NCBI GenBank assembly: GCA_913060875.1
Contig: CAJXSL010000013.1
Location: 98,616 to 162,615 of the forward strand
Length of the DNA stretch: 64,000 bases
Direction: 5' to 3'
Source of the DNA: an uncultured Desulfobacteraceae bacterium
GTDB taxonomy: Bacteria; Desulfobacterota; Desulfobacteria; Desulfobacterales; UBA5852
Positions within the stretch are counted from its first letter, which is position 1. The number at the start of each line of letters is the position of its first letter. This document shows, in pieces, positions 10,042 to 19,105 of this stretch. The notes under the pieces were generated by a model. It saw nothing but the letters and a program-made list of their open reading frames with translations. It was not told the DNA's origin and did no database searches. Made by a program: the position numbers and the translations under genes.

Positions 10042-10220
10042 TCCCGGTGTTGGCAGCCCATTTTTGCAAGCCCCTTGCCATCCCGGCGGGACGCTGTTTC
10101 ATCCATCCCCTCATGCCATCTTTGAATGGCATAAACCCCCGTTAACCGCAGACTTATCGTCTTGACATCGAAACATGGCGTCTTATTTTTTATGCGATGT
10201 TTACGTCCGGGCAACAAACG

Positions 10221-10245
10221 ACCGCTTCCGGGATCCGGAAGCGGT
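10221..10245. promoter_or_regulatory. Perfect inverted repeat ahead of grpE
   Basis: Eleven-base arms (ACCGCTTCCGG and CCGGAAGCGGT) flank a three-base loop, 90 bases before the grpE start and after a TTGACA at 10162. It is not a CIRCE element, the HrcA operator. It could be an operator, a leader hairpin or a terminator remnant without a T-run. Which of these applies cannot be read from sequence. Confidence 0.45.
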
Positions 10246-10334
10246 GATTGTTTAGGGCTGCCCGAATTTTGTTCAAGCAACATATTCCCCAGCGGACTGC
10301 AACGGGGCACAGGGCAAGGAGAACCAGCGGAGTT

Positions 10335-10955
10335 ATGACCGAGAAAGAGACGACGGCAGGCGTGACCGAAACCGACCACCCGGACGCGGACGCAACGCCG
10401 CCTTCCTCAGATTCCAAGGACGTCAAATCCCCAGCCACCGCACCCATCGATGACCAGGAAGAAGCGGCGGAAGAAAGCGCCGCACCCGCGACAATTGAAG
10501 AAAAACTTGAAGCGGCTGAAAAACAGGCCCAGGAAAACCACGAACGTTTTCTGCGGGCCGCCGCGGAGCTGGACAATTTTCGCAAACGCAAGGAGCGCGA
10601 GGTCAGTGATCTGCGCAAATACGCCAACCAGTCCCTTCTCCGGGAACTGCTTGGTGTCGTCGACAACCTTGAGCGCGCCCTGGCGTCATCCGGAGAAAAC
10701 GGCAAATCCGAAGGCCTTGTGGAAGGTGTCGACATGACCCTCACTGAGCTTCTCAAAATTTTTGACCAGTTTGGGGTGAAACCGATTGAAGCGCTGGATA
10801 AGCCGTTTGACCCTTCGATTCACGAGGCGGTCATGCAGGAGCCCAGCGACACGGTTCCCGCCAACACCGTACTCAAAGAATTCCAAAAAGGCTATATGCT
10901 GCGTGAACGCCTGCTGCGACCGGCCATGGTTGTCGTTTCCACCGAAAGCGCTTAA
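10335..10955 (+). CDS. grpE: Nucleotide exchange factor GrpE
   Basis: GrpE releases ADP from DnaK, resetting the Hsp70 cycle. From the ATG at 10335 the protein has 206 residues: an acidic, disordered first 60, a long coiled-coil helix (about 60-115, with FLRAAAELDNFRKRKERE) and the C-terminal beta domain with GVKPIEALDKPFDPSIHEA. An earlier in-frame start at 10248 would add 29 residues unlike the family; AAGGAGA at 10316 and GGAG just before 10335 support the shorter form. dnaK follows 85 bases on. Neither hrcA nor dnaJ is adjacent. Confidence 0.95.
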   Translation: MTEKETTAGVTETDHPDADATPPSSDSKDVKSPATAPIDDQEEAAEESAAPATIEEKLEAAEKQAQENHERFLRAAAELDNFRKRKEREVSDLRKYANQSLLRELLGVVDNLERALASSGENGKSEGLVEGVDMTLTELLKIFDQFGVKPIEALDKPFDPSIHEAVMQEPSDTVPANTVLKEFQKGYMLRERLLRPAMVVVSTESA

Positions 10956-11040
10956 CTTCGAAAAAACATATATCACAGACGACGAACTCAAAACGATTCA
11001 GGCATAGAATGCTACTCGATCTTCAAGGAGGATAGACGAA

Positions 11041-12960
11041 ATGGGTAAAATTATCGGAATTGATCTCGGCACCACCAATTCGTGCGTGGCTGTCATGGAG
11101 GGTGGGGATGCCAAGGTCATTACCAACCCGGAAGGTGGTCGCACCACACCATCCACGGTAGCCGTAAGCGACAGCGATGAGCGGCTTGTGGGCCAGATCG
11201 CCAAACGCCAGGCCATCACCAACCCTGAGAATACCGTGTTCGGTGTCAAACGCCTCATCGGCCGCAAATTCGACTCCCCGGAGGTGCAGCAGGACATCGG
11301 CATCCTGCCCTATAAAATTGAAAAAGCCGGCAACGGCGACGTACGCATCAATTTAAAAGGCACCAAGTACAGTCCGGCGGAGATTTCCTCGTTCATCCTG
11401 GCCAACATCAAAAAAACGGCCGAGGAATATCTGGGTGAAGCTGTTACCGACGCCGTCATCACCGTGCCGGCCTATTTCAATGACAGCCAGCGCCAGGCCA
11501 CCAAGGATGCCGGCAAGATTGCCGGTCTGAACGTGCAGCGGATCATCAACGAACCGACCGCGGCCTCGCTGGCCTACGGGCTGGACAAAAAGGCGGAAGA
11601 AAAGATTGCGGTTTTCGATCTGGGCGGCGGCACGTTCGATGTCTCCATTCTGGAGATTGGCGAAGGCGTTTTTGAAGTCAAGGCCACCAATGGCGACACC
11701 CACCTGGGTGGCGAAGATTTCGACCTGCGGGTCATCGAATTCCTGGCCGACGAGTTCAAGAAAGACCAGGGCATCGATGTTCGCCAGGACAAAATGGCGC
11801 TTCAGCGTCTCAAGGAAGCCGCTGAAAAGGCCAAAATGGAATTGTCCACCTCCATGGAAACCGAGGTCAACCTGCCGTTTATCACGGCGGACGCCAGCGG
11901 TCCGAAACACATGAACATCAAGCTCACCCGGGCCAAACTGGAAGCTTTGGTGGCGGACCTGCTGGACAATCTGGAAGGGCCTTGCCGGACAGCCATGAAG
12001 GATGCCGGTTTGTCCAACGGCGATATCAACGAGGTTATTCTCGTGGGGGGTATGACCCGCATGCCGGCGGTCCAGGATCGGGTCAAAGCCATTTTCGGCA
12101 GGGAACCCCACAAGGGGGTCAACCCGGACGAAGTGGTGGCCCTTGGCGCCGCCATCCAGGGCGGTGTATTGCAGGGCGATGTCAAAGATGTGCTGCTTCT
12201 TGACGTGACCCCGCTTTCCCTGGGCATCGAGACCCTTGGCGCGGTCATGACCAAGCTGATTGATAAAAACACCACCATTCCCACCCGCAAGAGCCAGATT
12301 TTCAGTACGGCCGCCGATAGCCAGCCGGCCGTCTCCATCCATGTGCTGCAGGGCGAACGGGAAATGGCCAGCGGCAACAAGACCCTGGGCCGATTCGAAC
12401 TCGTGGGCATCCCCCCGGCACCGCGTGGTGTTCCCCAGATCGAGGTGACCTTTGACATCGATGCCAACGGCATCGTCAGTGTCTCCGCCAAGGATCTGGC
12501 CACCAACAAAGAGCAGTCCATCAAGATCACGGCTTCCAGCGGCCTTTCCCAGGAAGAAATCGACTCGGCCATCAAAGAAGCCGAGATGCATGCCGATGAA
12601 GACAAGAAGAAAAAAGAACTGGTGGAAGCCCGCAACCAGGCCGATGCCTTGATTTATTCCACTGAAAAATCCATCAAGGATTTGGGCGACAAGGTCGACG
12701 AAGCCACCAAGAAACAGGCCGAGGAGGCCATCGAGCCCCTGCGCAAGGCCATGGAAGGCGAGGATCCGGAAGAGATTAAACGCCTCAGCGAAGCCCTGAC
12801 CCAGGCCTCCCACAAACTGGCGGAAGCCATGTACCAGCAGGCCTCCCAGGATGGTGCTGCCGGTGCCGCAGGTGGTCCCGAGCAGGACGCCGCGAGCGGT
12901 CCCCAGGACGATGATGTGGTCGATGCGGACTTTGAAGAGGTCAAAGAAGACAAGAAATAA
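11041..12960 (+). CDS. dnaK: Molecular chaperone DnaK (Hsp70)
   Basis: DnaK folds and protects proteins with DnaJ and GrpE. The 639-residue product is full length. It starts [20 protein letters not shown], shows the second phosphate motif [11 protein letters not shown] near residue 198 and [13 protein letters not shown] near residue 335. The substrate-binding domain follows the linker [13 protein letters not shown] near residue 385, and a charged C-terminal lid ends ...[12 protein letters not shown], the usual tail. The ribosome site AAGGAGG lies before the ATG. A strong intrinsic terminator follows at 12979. Confidence 0.98.
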   Translation: MGKIIGIDLGTTNSCVAVMEGGDAKVITNPEGGRTTPSTVAVSDSDERLVGQIAKRQAITNPENTVFGVKRLIGRKFDSPEVQQDIGILPYKIEKAGNGDVRINLKGTKYSPAEISSFILANIKKTAEEYLGEAVTDAVITVPAYFNDSQRQATKDAGKIAGLNVQRIINEPTAASLAYGLDKKAEEKIAVFDLGGGTFDVSILEIGEGVFEVKATNGDTHLGGEDFDLRVIEFLADEFKKDQGIDVRQDKMALQRLKEAAEKAKMELSTSMETEVNLPFITADASGPKHMNIKLTRAKLEALVADLLDNLEGPCRTAMKDAGLSNGDINEVILVGGMTRMPAVQDRVKAIFGREPHKGVNPDEVVALGAAIQGGVLQGDVKDVLLLDVTPLSLGIETLGAVMTKLIDKNTTIPTRKSQIFSTAADSQPAVSIHVLQGEREMASGNKTLGRFELVGIPPAPRGVPQIEVTFDIDANGIVSVSAKDLATNKEQSIKITASSGLSQEEIDSAIKEAEMHADEDKKKKELVEARNQADALIYSTEKSIKDLGDKVDEATKKQAEEAIEPLRKAMEGEDPEEIKRLSEALTQASHKLAEAMYQQASQDGAAGAAGGPEQDAASGPQDDDVVDADFEEVKEDKK

Positions 12961-12978
12961 TTGCTTCCATCCTAAAGT

Positions 12979-13013
12979 AAACGCCCTGCAGATCGAATCG
13001 GCAGGGCGTTTTG
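12979..13013 (+). terminator. Intrinsic terminator of grpE-dnaK
   Basis: AAACGCCCTGC (12979-12989) pairs perfectly with GCAGGGCGTTT (13001-13011) around an 11-base loop, and the stem ends in TTTTG. It sits 19 bases after the dnaK stop. Confidence 0.9.
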
Positions 13014-13071
13014 TATTGGACCACCGACCCGCTTCTGGCCTGAGTTCAGGGGCGGGTTTTTATGAACGGGT

Positions 13072-13499
13072 TTCTTCATTTTCTGTCCCGTGACAGAAAA
13101 CGAAGCAAAAGAGCACGCCCGTGCCCCGCTAAACCCTGCGCATCGTCCAACCGGCCGATGAAGCGTCGCCTCATGCCGCCATACGGCGTTATCCATCTCG
13201 CTTGGGTGCTCACAATCTGGCGATTGCTGCGCGCCTCGCTTAGATGGATGCCTTGTCTGGCAGCATGATGCTTGCTGCATCGACCGGTTAAAGCGGCCGG
13301 AGCACGCGGAAACTCACCCGCCTTCGCTTGGGCTACGGCGGGTTCAGACAGTCCGCGCGCTTTAATCCGTCCGCCCCGCCGATGCTCGGCGCGGGACAAT
13401 GGGAATACCAAAACCAAAGGCTCAAAACCCCTTTTAAAACCCCCTTCGAGGAGGGGCGACCTGAGACCTCCCGCTATGCGGAAGGACTGACAACCCACG
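13072..13499 (-). repeat. Dispersed structured element, copy 1 (with internal insert)
   Basis: Read on the minus strand, this block aligns with 40362-40617 on the plus strand. Shared stretches include GTCCCGCGC/TGAGCATCGG, GCGGGGCGGACGGA, AGCGCGCGGACTGT, GAGTTTCCGCGTGCTCCGG and GGGGCACGGGCG. Two hairpins are kept although their sequences differ: ACCCGCC...GGCGGGT here against CCCGCT...AGCGGG in copy 2, and TTTTCTGTC...GACAGAAAA here against CTTTTCTTTT...AAAAGAAAAG. Copy 1 has about 150 extra bases (roughly 13142-13290) that are themselves rich in inverted repeats, such as ATCCATCT...AGATGGAT. It lies at the 3' side of the DUF4197 gene on the same strand. No protein function is seen. Confidence 0.7.
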
Positions 13500-13503
13500 G
13501 GCA

Positions 13504-14238
13504 TCATTGATCTGCGAACACCTTCTGGAGCAGTTCGGTTGCCCGGGCTGCCGGATCCTGGCGGATTTTGGCTTCCTCCTCCGCGACCAGGAAGAAGAGC
13601 CCTTCCAACGCCTGGGAGGTCACGTAGTCATCCAGATCCACCAGCCATTCCGAGAGAAACGGTATGGCTTCGGCCCCGGTCTGTAGCGTCTGGTATTGCT
13701 GGGTGACACCCACGTTCTCCATGGCCTGGTGCACCAGGGGTTTGAAAACGGCCGTCAGCTCATCGGTGGTTTTGTCCTGGAAATACAAGGTCGCCTCGTT
13801 TTCCCTGCCGTCCAGAATGCGCTTGGCATCATCGAATTCCATCTGCTTGATAGCGTTCCAGAAAATGGACTGGGCTTCGGGGGCCGCCTGTTCGGCGGCA
13901 CGGTTCATGCTCAGCACGAAGGCATCCAGCTGATCGCCCATGCCGGCCGCCCGCATAACCGTTTCCACGTTGGCAATGGTTTCCGGCAGAGGGATTTTGA
14001 TCGTGGGATGATCGAAATAGCCGTCTTCCCGGCCGGCCAGCTGAACCGCCTCGTTTGTACCGATTTCGAGGGCTTCCTTGAGGCCGTTGATGATATCAGT
14101 GTTTTCAAGTTGCGTGTTGTCTCCGCTAAGGGTTTCCACGGCCTTGTCGAGCACGTCGGTCCAGCCGCCGGCCGCATTGGAGGCTACCCAGAGGGTGAAA
14201 AACGCAGCGGCAATAACGATCCATTTCACCTGTTTCAT
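13504..14238 (-). CDS. DUF4197 domain protein, exported
   Basis: The 244-residue protein begins with an uncleaved or Sec-type hydrophobic segment (VIAAAFFTLWVASNAAGG, about 6-24), and the rest fits DUF4197: a helical periplasmic domain with GLKEALEIGTNEAV near residue 50 and FLSEWLVDLDDYVT near residue 195. The function of the family is unknown. AGGAG lies ten bases before the ATG at 14238. It is separated from the neighbouring cation transporter gene and stands alone. Confidence 0.8.
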   Translation of the reverse strand: MKQVKWIVIAAAFFTLWVASNAAGGWTDVLDKAVETLSGDNTQLENTDIINGLKEALEIGTNEAVQLAGREDGYFDHPTIKIPLPETIANVETVMRAAGMGDQLDAFVLSMNRAAEQAAPEAQSIFWNAIKQMEFDDAKRILDGRENEATLYFQDKTTDELTAVFKPLVHQAMENVGVTQQYQTLQTGAEAIPFLSEWLVDLDDYVTSQALEGLFFLVAEEEAKIRQDPAARATELLQKVFADQ

Positions 14239-14334
14239 GATGCAGTTCTCCTGGTAAGATTTTAATGGGGTGCTTTGATGTCATATCGCATTGGCATCCA
14301 TTACCCTACATCCGTATTTGATTTTGATGGCCTG

Positions 14335-15333
14335 TCATCCCTCCGGCAGATGAAAGGCCGTGGCCGTCATGGTGGTGGTGGACCATGGCGGCGTCTTGCG
14401 GTAGGCGTGTTTCCGGTGTTCGCAATCGCTGCTGCCGCAGATCGGGCAGTTCTCTTCCTGGCAGGGGTCCATGTGAACCAGTACGCTTTCCGCTCCGGGC
14501 ACTTCCGCCAGGATGAATTGCTCCAGGTCGTCCGCTTCCTGATGGGCCGCTTCCAGCGGCATTTCCCGGGGCAGGATCAGGTGCAGGTCGATATGGATAC
14601 GGGCACCGGCGTTCCAGGCCCGCAGTTTGTGGATGTCGATCCAGGCGGGACGGCGGTGCGCGTTGATCACATCGGCGATCTGGCTCAACACGGCGGGGTC
14701 GGCGGCATCCATGAGCCCTTTGTAGGACGAACGGATCAACCGGGCGCCGGTACCAAGGATGTGCAGCCCCACCAGGCAGGCCACCAGGCCGTCCATCCAA
14801 TACCAATCGGTCAGCCGCACCAGCACCAGACCGGCCACGACCCCCACCGAAGTGTAAACATCGGTGAGCACGTGGCGGCCGTCCGCTTCCAGGGCGATCG
14901 ACCGCGTTCGGCGGCCGACCCGCACCAGGCCGAGGCCCAACAAAAGGTTGGCGGCGCTGGCGGCCACCATCAAAAGCAAGCCTGTTTCCAGCTCGGGGAG
15001 GGGGTGCGGCGCCAGGATATGACCCAGTCCCACCCGGAAGATGCCCAGGGCGGCCAGGACAATAAGAGCCCCTTCAAATCCCGCGGAAAAAAACTCGATT
15101 TTACCGTGGCCGTAGGGGTGATCCTTGTCCGGGGGAATGGCCGAAAGCACAATGCTGACAATGGCAAAACTGCTCGCCACCACATTGATGATGGATTCCA
15201 GGGCATCGGAGAGCACCGCCGAAGATCCGGTCAGGCGGTATACATAGAATTTGACGGCCATGAGGCCCGCCCCCACCACCAATGATACGATGCCGGCCGC
15301 GATGCGCTGGCGCTGTTGGTTTTTTTCCGTCAT
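14335..15333 (-). CDS. Cation diffusion facilitator transporter with Cys/His-rich tail
   Basis: This is an inner-membrane metal/proton antiporter of the CDF family, exporting ions such as zinc, iron or manganese. The 332-residue protein has about six membrane segments in residues 12-210, the signature SDALESIINVV near residue 42, the histidine-containing loop DKDHPYGHGKIE, and HVLTDVYTS with the TM5 HxxxD metal site near residue 155. The cytoplasmic domain contains HIDLHLILP. After residue 285 comes a tail with four cysteines and two histidines (CQEENCPICGSSDCEHRKH), a plausible metal-sensing extension not present in every CDF. The metal specificity cannot be assigned. Confidence 0.88.
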   Translation of the reverse strand: MTEKNQQRQRIAAGIVSLVVGAGLMAVKFYVYRLTGSSAVLSDALESIINVVASSFAIVSIVLSAIPPDKDHPYGHGKIEFFSAGFEGALIVLAALGIFRVGLGHILAPHPLPELETGLLLMVAASAANLLLGLGLVRVGRRTRSIALEADGRHVLTDVYTSVGVVAGLVLVRLTDWYWMDGLVACLVGLHILGTGARLIRSSYKGLMDAADPAVLSQIADVINAHRRPAWIDIHKLRAWNAGARIHIDLHLILPREMPLEAAHQEADDLEQFILAEVPGAESVLVHMDPCQEENCPICGSSDCEHRKHAYRKTPPWSTTTMTATAFHLPEG

Positions 15334-15402
15334 AGGGCGCTTTCTATCGGCCGGAGGTCAGGGCACGGGGCCAGCCAACACCGCCGGGAGGACCTGATAG
15401 GA

Positions 15403-15957
15403 CTATGAACGATTATTTTCCGCCGCTTCAAGCCAACGCGACAGCTGGGTCACCAGTCCCGGGATATCCATCTCATTCTGGTCACGGAGGGCCTCGCCAT
15501 AGCGGTTCAGCCGTTCAATGGCCTTGCGGGCCAGTTTTTGGGCCGCGTTGGCCTGGCCGGCCTCCCGATGGACAAATACACCGATGCCCTGGATCAGTCC
15601 CTTCAATGCCTCGCGCTCATCACCATCGGTGGCCAGCCAATACGGCTCCAGGATTTCATGCGCTTCAAAGTATAACCCGTGGCGCCAGAGAATGGCCGAC
15701 TGGTTCATAGGGGAATCCTCAGTTGAGCGCATGCTGGTGGTGGCGGCCCGGTAGCGCTCCACACGGTCTTTTATGTACGCAACATAGGGCGATTGGGGAA
15801 AGCGATGCAGCAGATCGGTTGGCTCTTCCGAGAATACTTCCCGGCGTTCCAGACAGCTTTCCAGCATTTTGGCGAGGGTGTTGCGTACAGTGCGTGATGG
15901 GCGATCGTTGAACGGGTCGAATGAGGCCATCACGCTTGTTGATACGTCATCGGACAA
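15403..15957 (-). CDS. DUF309 domain protein
   Basis: Residues 85-150 carry the DUF309 helical pattern (LYFEAHEILEPYW near residue 94, then GLIQGIGVFVHREAGQ), a family of unknown function with a conserved FEAHE motif. The chosen start is a TTG at 15957 with AAGGAAGG upstream; the next ATG (15930) has no ribosome site. It lies 15 bases after the thioesterase stop on the same strand, so the two may be co-transcribed. Confidence 0.75.
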   Translation of the reverse strand: MSDDVSTSVMASFDPFNDRPSRTVRNTLAKMLESCLERREVFSEEPTDLLHRFPQSPYVAYIKDRVERYRAATTSMRSTEDSPMNQSAILWRHGLYFEAHEILEPYWLATDGDEREALKGLIQGIGVFVHREAGQANAAQKLARKAIERLNRYGEALRDQNEMDIPGLVTQLSRWLEAAENNRS

Positions 15958-15972
15958 GAGAACACCTTCCTT

Positions 15973-16416
15973 TCAATCCACCGTGAGCCGGTCCCCTTCC
16001 AGGTCCCGGATGCGCTCACGCACATCTGCGGGTACGGGGACTTTACCCCCGGCGGCATAGTCGATGGTGACGATACGGCCGTCGCCTTCGGCGGCGATTT
16101 TGCCGTGGTGGCGGCTGGCCACGGCATATTGCATCAGAAAGCCCTCCGGCGCCAGTGTGCTGACGCGGGCCCCCACCGTCATGGTATCCGGAAACGTAAG
16201 GGGAATCCGGTAGCGGCATCGGGTCTCCGCCAGGATGGGCCCCACGCCGGTGGTTGCCATAACGTCCATGATCCCGAGGGCTTCGAAATAAGCGATGCGG
16301 GCACTCTCGAAATAGCGGAAATAGACCACGTTGTTCAAGTGTTGAAATGCGTCCATTTCGCCCCAGGCCATCGGGATTTCGATGGTCACCGGGTAGCTGC
16401 GCAGCAGTTCCTTCAT
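15973..16416 (-). CDS. 4HBT-type acyl-CoA thioesterase
   Basis: The 147-residue hot-dog-fold protein has the YbgC-like motif GEMDAFQHLNNVVYFRYFE near residue 20, with the Asp of the HLNN/DxxxHLN active site, and TRCRYRIPLTFPD near residue 70. It probably hydrolyses an acyl-CoA thioester; chain length is not evident. It starts 12 bases after the stop of the phosphatase gene upstream, suggesting one transcript of phosphatase, thioesterase and DUF309. Confidence 0.85.
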   Translation of the reverse strand: MKELLRSYPVTIEIPMAWGEMDAFQHLNNVVYFRYFESARIAYFEALGIMDVMATTGVGPILAETRCRYRIPLTFPDTMTVGARVSTLAPEGFLMQYAVASRHHGKIAAEGDGRIVTIDYAAGGKVPVPADVRERIRDLEGDRLTVD

Positions 16417-16428
16417 TTAAAAAACCTT

Positions 16429-18132
16429 TCAGCTTGACGCTTTTTCATATGCGTGTGGGTCATCCGTGGATCCGCGGGCCGTCCTTGTTCGGTCCATTTT
16501 AACGACCACCAGGGTGATATCGTCTTCCAGGTCCGACCGGCCGCAAAAGGCCTGCAGGCGGTCCACCAGGCGATCACGAATCATCCCGGAGGGTTCCTCC
16601 GCATGGTCTTTCAACAGTGCCCGGACCCTTTCCTTGCCGAACATTTCACCCTGGGGATTGCAGGCTTCCCAGACGCCGTCCGTCCCCATGAGGATGATGC
16701 TGCCCTCCGCCAGATGGCTGCGGCGCTGGACTGTGAAACGGGAAGCGCCATCCACGCCCAGGGCGATGCCAGGGCCTGCCAATGGCTCAAAATGGTCATG
16801 CGCGGGGTCGTACAGGATCGCCGGATCATGGCCGGCCCGTACCCAGACGATTTCTCCGGCGGACCCATTGACCGCCAGGCACAGGAGGGTCATGAACTGG
16901 CCGGAGATCCCGATATCCTGGGCGAGCTGGCTGTTGACATCGTTTAAAACCGCGGCCAGGTCTCCCGGCAGCGATAACCGCTGGCGCAACAGGGAGCGGG
17001 CGATCGCCATCAGGAGGGCGGCCGACACACCGTGACCCGAAACGTCCCCCACCACCACGGCCAGGGGCATCCCTTCGGCCGCGCCGGTGTTGTAATGAAT
17101 GAAATCATAGTAGTCGCCGCCGGTTTCGTCACAGTAGATACTGATCCCGGCGATGTCGAGACCCTCGGCCGCCGGGTCCCCGGGGGGCAGGAGATTTTGC
17201 TGGACTTCCCGGGCCAGGATCATGGCCAGGCGCATTTTTTCCCGTTCTTTGAGGCCGGCGGTCATCTGGTTGATCACATCGCCGGTATAACCGAGTTCAT
17301 CGTTGGAGGTTACCGGCACCCGGCCGTCGAAATCGCCCTCCCGGGCCCGGGAGAGGGTTCGGATAATGGCCCTGAAGGGATGGGAAAGATTGGTGCTCAC
17401 CAAAATCCAGAGCCAAAGTCCCACGCCCATGAAAACAAGCGAATTGGTGACCAGGGCATTTCCCAGGCGCTCCAATACAACCGCCGGGTCCTCTTCCGCC
17501 GCCGTCAGTCCGAAATAGACCTGAATCGTGGCAAAAAACGGAATCAAATTGCAGGCGAACAGGAAGGCTGCCAGGCGCACCCGGATGTTGACGCGGATCG
17601 TCCCGGGAACTTCGTAGATCCGGCCCTTCGGGAAGAAGAAGAGGGCCAGTTTTTTCTGGAAAATGTGCTCCAGGAGAAAAAAGGCGACCACAATGGTAAT
17701 CAGGCCGATATGCAGGTTGATCAGAAACGCCCGTTTGACGATGTGGTCGGGCTCGCCCATATACCTGAAATAGGAAGACCAGAACACCGCCGCCAGAATC
17801 CAGATGAAAAGATCCAGCGCCATGGCGTAAAAGGGCTCGTTCAACAGTCGTCGCAGGACCTGCTGGGGCACCTCGCGGAGCCGCCTCCCGTCAGCGCGGC
17901 ATTGCGTCAGATAGCGGCGCATGGGCAGTTCGTACCCCACCAGACCGATGAACCCTATAAGAAACAGGATGGGGGTTGAAATCGCCTGGATCAGGAAGAC
18001 CTGGGCTTGGGTGGCGGCCAGAAGCTCAAGGGGGGCCACCAGGTTGGTAATCACCACGGCGGCCACCAGGTTGGCGCTGATGTTCGCCACGAGCATGCGG
18101 TTTTTCAGCCGGAAGCATTGCCGTGCGGTCAT
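16429..18132 (-). CDS. Membrane SpoIIE-type PP2C serine phosphatase with HAMP
   Basis: This 567-residue protein is a membrane-bound regulator. Six or so hydrophobic segments occur in residues 15-265, a HAMP-like region follows (HPFRAIIRTLSRAREGDFDG, then DELGYTGDVINQM), then a linker helix. The SpoIIE/RsbU PP2C domain starts near residue 310 (REVQQNLLPPG) with the metal motif ETGGDYYDF and VVGDVSGHGVSAAL, plus MGTDGVWEACN. Family members dephosphorylate anti-sigma-factor antagonists, but no such partner is adjacent. The ATG at 18132 has GAGGTG in front; an ATG 12 codons upstream is less likely. Confidence 0.9.
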   Translation of the reverse strand: MTARQCFRLKNRMLVANISANLVAAVVITNLVAPLELLAATQAQVFLIQAISTPILFLIGFIGLVGYELPMRRYLTQCRADGRRLREVPQQVLRRLLNEPFYAMALDLFIWILAAVFWSSYFRYMGEPDHIVKRAFLINLHIGLITIVVAFFLLEHIFQKKLALFFFPKGRIYEVPGTIRVNIRVRLAAFLFACNLIPFFATIQVYFGLTAAEEDPAVVLERLGNALVTNSLVFMGVGLWLWILVSTNLSHPFRAIIRTLSRAREGDFDGRVPVTSNDELGYTGDVINQMTAGLKEREKMRLAMILAREVQQNLLPPGDPAAEGLDIAGISIYCDETGGDYYDFIHYNTGAAEGMPLAVVVGDVSGHGVSAALLMAIARSLLRQRLSLPGDLAAVLNDVNSQLAQDIGISGQFMTLLCLAVNGSAGEIVWVRAGHDPAILYDPAHDHFEPLAGPGIALGVDGASRFTVQRRSHLAEGSIILMGTDGVWEACNPQGEMFGKERVRALLKDHAEEPSGMIRDRLVDRLQAFCGRSDLEDDITLVVVKMDRTRTARGSTDDPHAYEKASS

Positions 18133-18224
18133 GGTACGCACCTCATACGATGGGCAGACGGCTTGCAATGCAGGTGTATGCCAACGGTGGGCCCAACAAC
18201 GGGCACCGGCAAGCCGGCGGTGGA

Positions 18225-18626
18225 TCAGGGGGCCGGATCGATGTCGATCGTCAGCGGTATGACATGGGTGCCGCGGTCGATTTCAAGGGTGCGGCCCATC
18301 TCCCATGCCCCGCAGCGGTAGGTGCTGTCCAGCAGAAGCGCGATGCCATCCACAAGACCGGCCACATCGATGACGGGATGCCGGCTGAAAACATGGGGCA
18401 GACCATAGGTTCGGCTGCAGGACAGGCATTTGCCCGGCCGCTGCGTGAGCTTAAAAACGAATCTTAACTGATTTTCCTGGACCCCCTGGTAGTCCAGACG
18501 GATATCGAACGACCCTTCGCCGGCATCGCCGAAGAGCGCTTCGAAAAAGCGATCCGCTCGTTCGGCGGGAAAAAGGCCTGCCAGGCGATCCGCGGTGAAT
18601 AGGGTATCAAAAGGATCTTGTGCCAT
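18225..18626 (-). CDS. Uncharacterised 133-residue protein, two paired cysteines
   Basis: A soluble, acidic protein with no recognised domain. Features seen are LFPAERADRFFEALFGDAGE near residue 18, RPGKCLSCSRTYGLP near residue 63 with a CxxC pair, and VIPLTIDI at the C-terminus. The segment pattern (ERADxFFEALFGDxxEGxFDI) recalls a small family found mainly in Desulfobacterota, of unknown function. It is encoded upstream of the phosphatase gene on the same strand, 92 bases away. Confidence 0.7.
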   Translation of the reverse strand: MAQDPFDTLFTADRLAGLFPAERADRFFEALFGDAGEGSFDIRLDYQGVQENQLRFVFKLTQRPGKCLSCSRTYGLPHVFSRHPVIDVAGLVDGIALLLDSTYRCGAWEMGRTLEIDRGTHVIPLTIDIDPAP

Positions 18627-18670
18627 TTTGCCCGGTTGCCCTCCACTTGATCTGTTTTTCTTGTCACTTG

Positions 18671-18712
18671 CCCGGATATTTCACGCGCCCGTAGGGTGAA
18701 ATTTTCGGGATA
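18671..18712. repeat. Dispersed palindromic element (family B)
   Basis: CCCGGATATTTCAC and GTGAAATTTTCGGG form an imperfect inverted repeat around a GC-rich loop. The same outline recurs at 31317, 36012, 42421, 45771, 45801, 45999 and 52467. Confidence 0.7.
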
Positions 18713-19008
18713 GCCGGTCCGATGCGAGATTGCCCACGCCAACTTCTATACGGTCGGAGGCCCGGTGTCGATAATCTCCGGATATGGCTGTCGGCGTCGG
18801 GTGAACAGGTCCGTGGTGGAGCGTTGTGCCCCGGGTGACGAAGCGGCGGTGGCCGGCGGTTGCCAGGGATGCCTGACATCCTTGGCAAAACAGGCCCTGC
18901 GCACGGCAGTGAACCGATCGATCGGTTCCGACATGCTCAGGCGGGGGACTCATACCATATCATTGGCCAGATTACAATTGGCGCCTCTCTTTCACCGGGT
19001 GGCTTTGG
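18713..19008. other. Intergenic space without a gene
   Basis: Between the palindromic element and the promoter of the next gene I see no supported coding frame, RNA or hairpin with a T-run. Open frames here have no ribosome site and no protein-like composition. Confidence 0.5.
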
Positions 19009-19037
19009 TTGACGATTTAAGCGTCATCTCTTACCAT
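19009..19037 (+). promoter_or_regulatory. Candidate sigma-70 promoter
   Basis: TTGACG (19009-19014) and TACCAT (19032-19037) are separated by 17 bases, giving five of six and four of six consensus matches. It lies about 70 bases before the transglutaminase-like gene. Confidence 0.45.
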
Positions 19038-19105
19038 GTTAGTTCAATCCGCGGGCGTCCGGGAGGGTCCCGGGCGGATACAATCCTTTTTCCAGGTTTG
19101 ATGGG

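Noticed and set aside
10162..10193. Sigma-32 heat-shock promoter before grpE
   Set aside because: TTGACA is present at 10162 but neither a CCCCAT nor a good TATAAT box follows at the right distance.
11353..12813. Long minus-strand frame of 486 codons inside dnaK
   Set aside because: It is antisense to a clear dnaK and has only the composition expected from codon bias.
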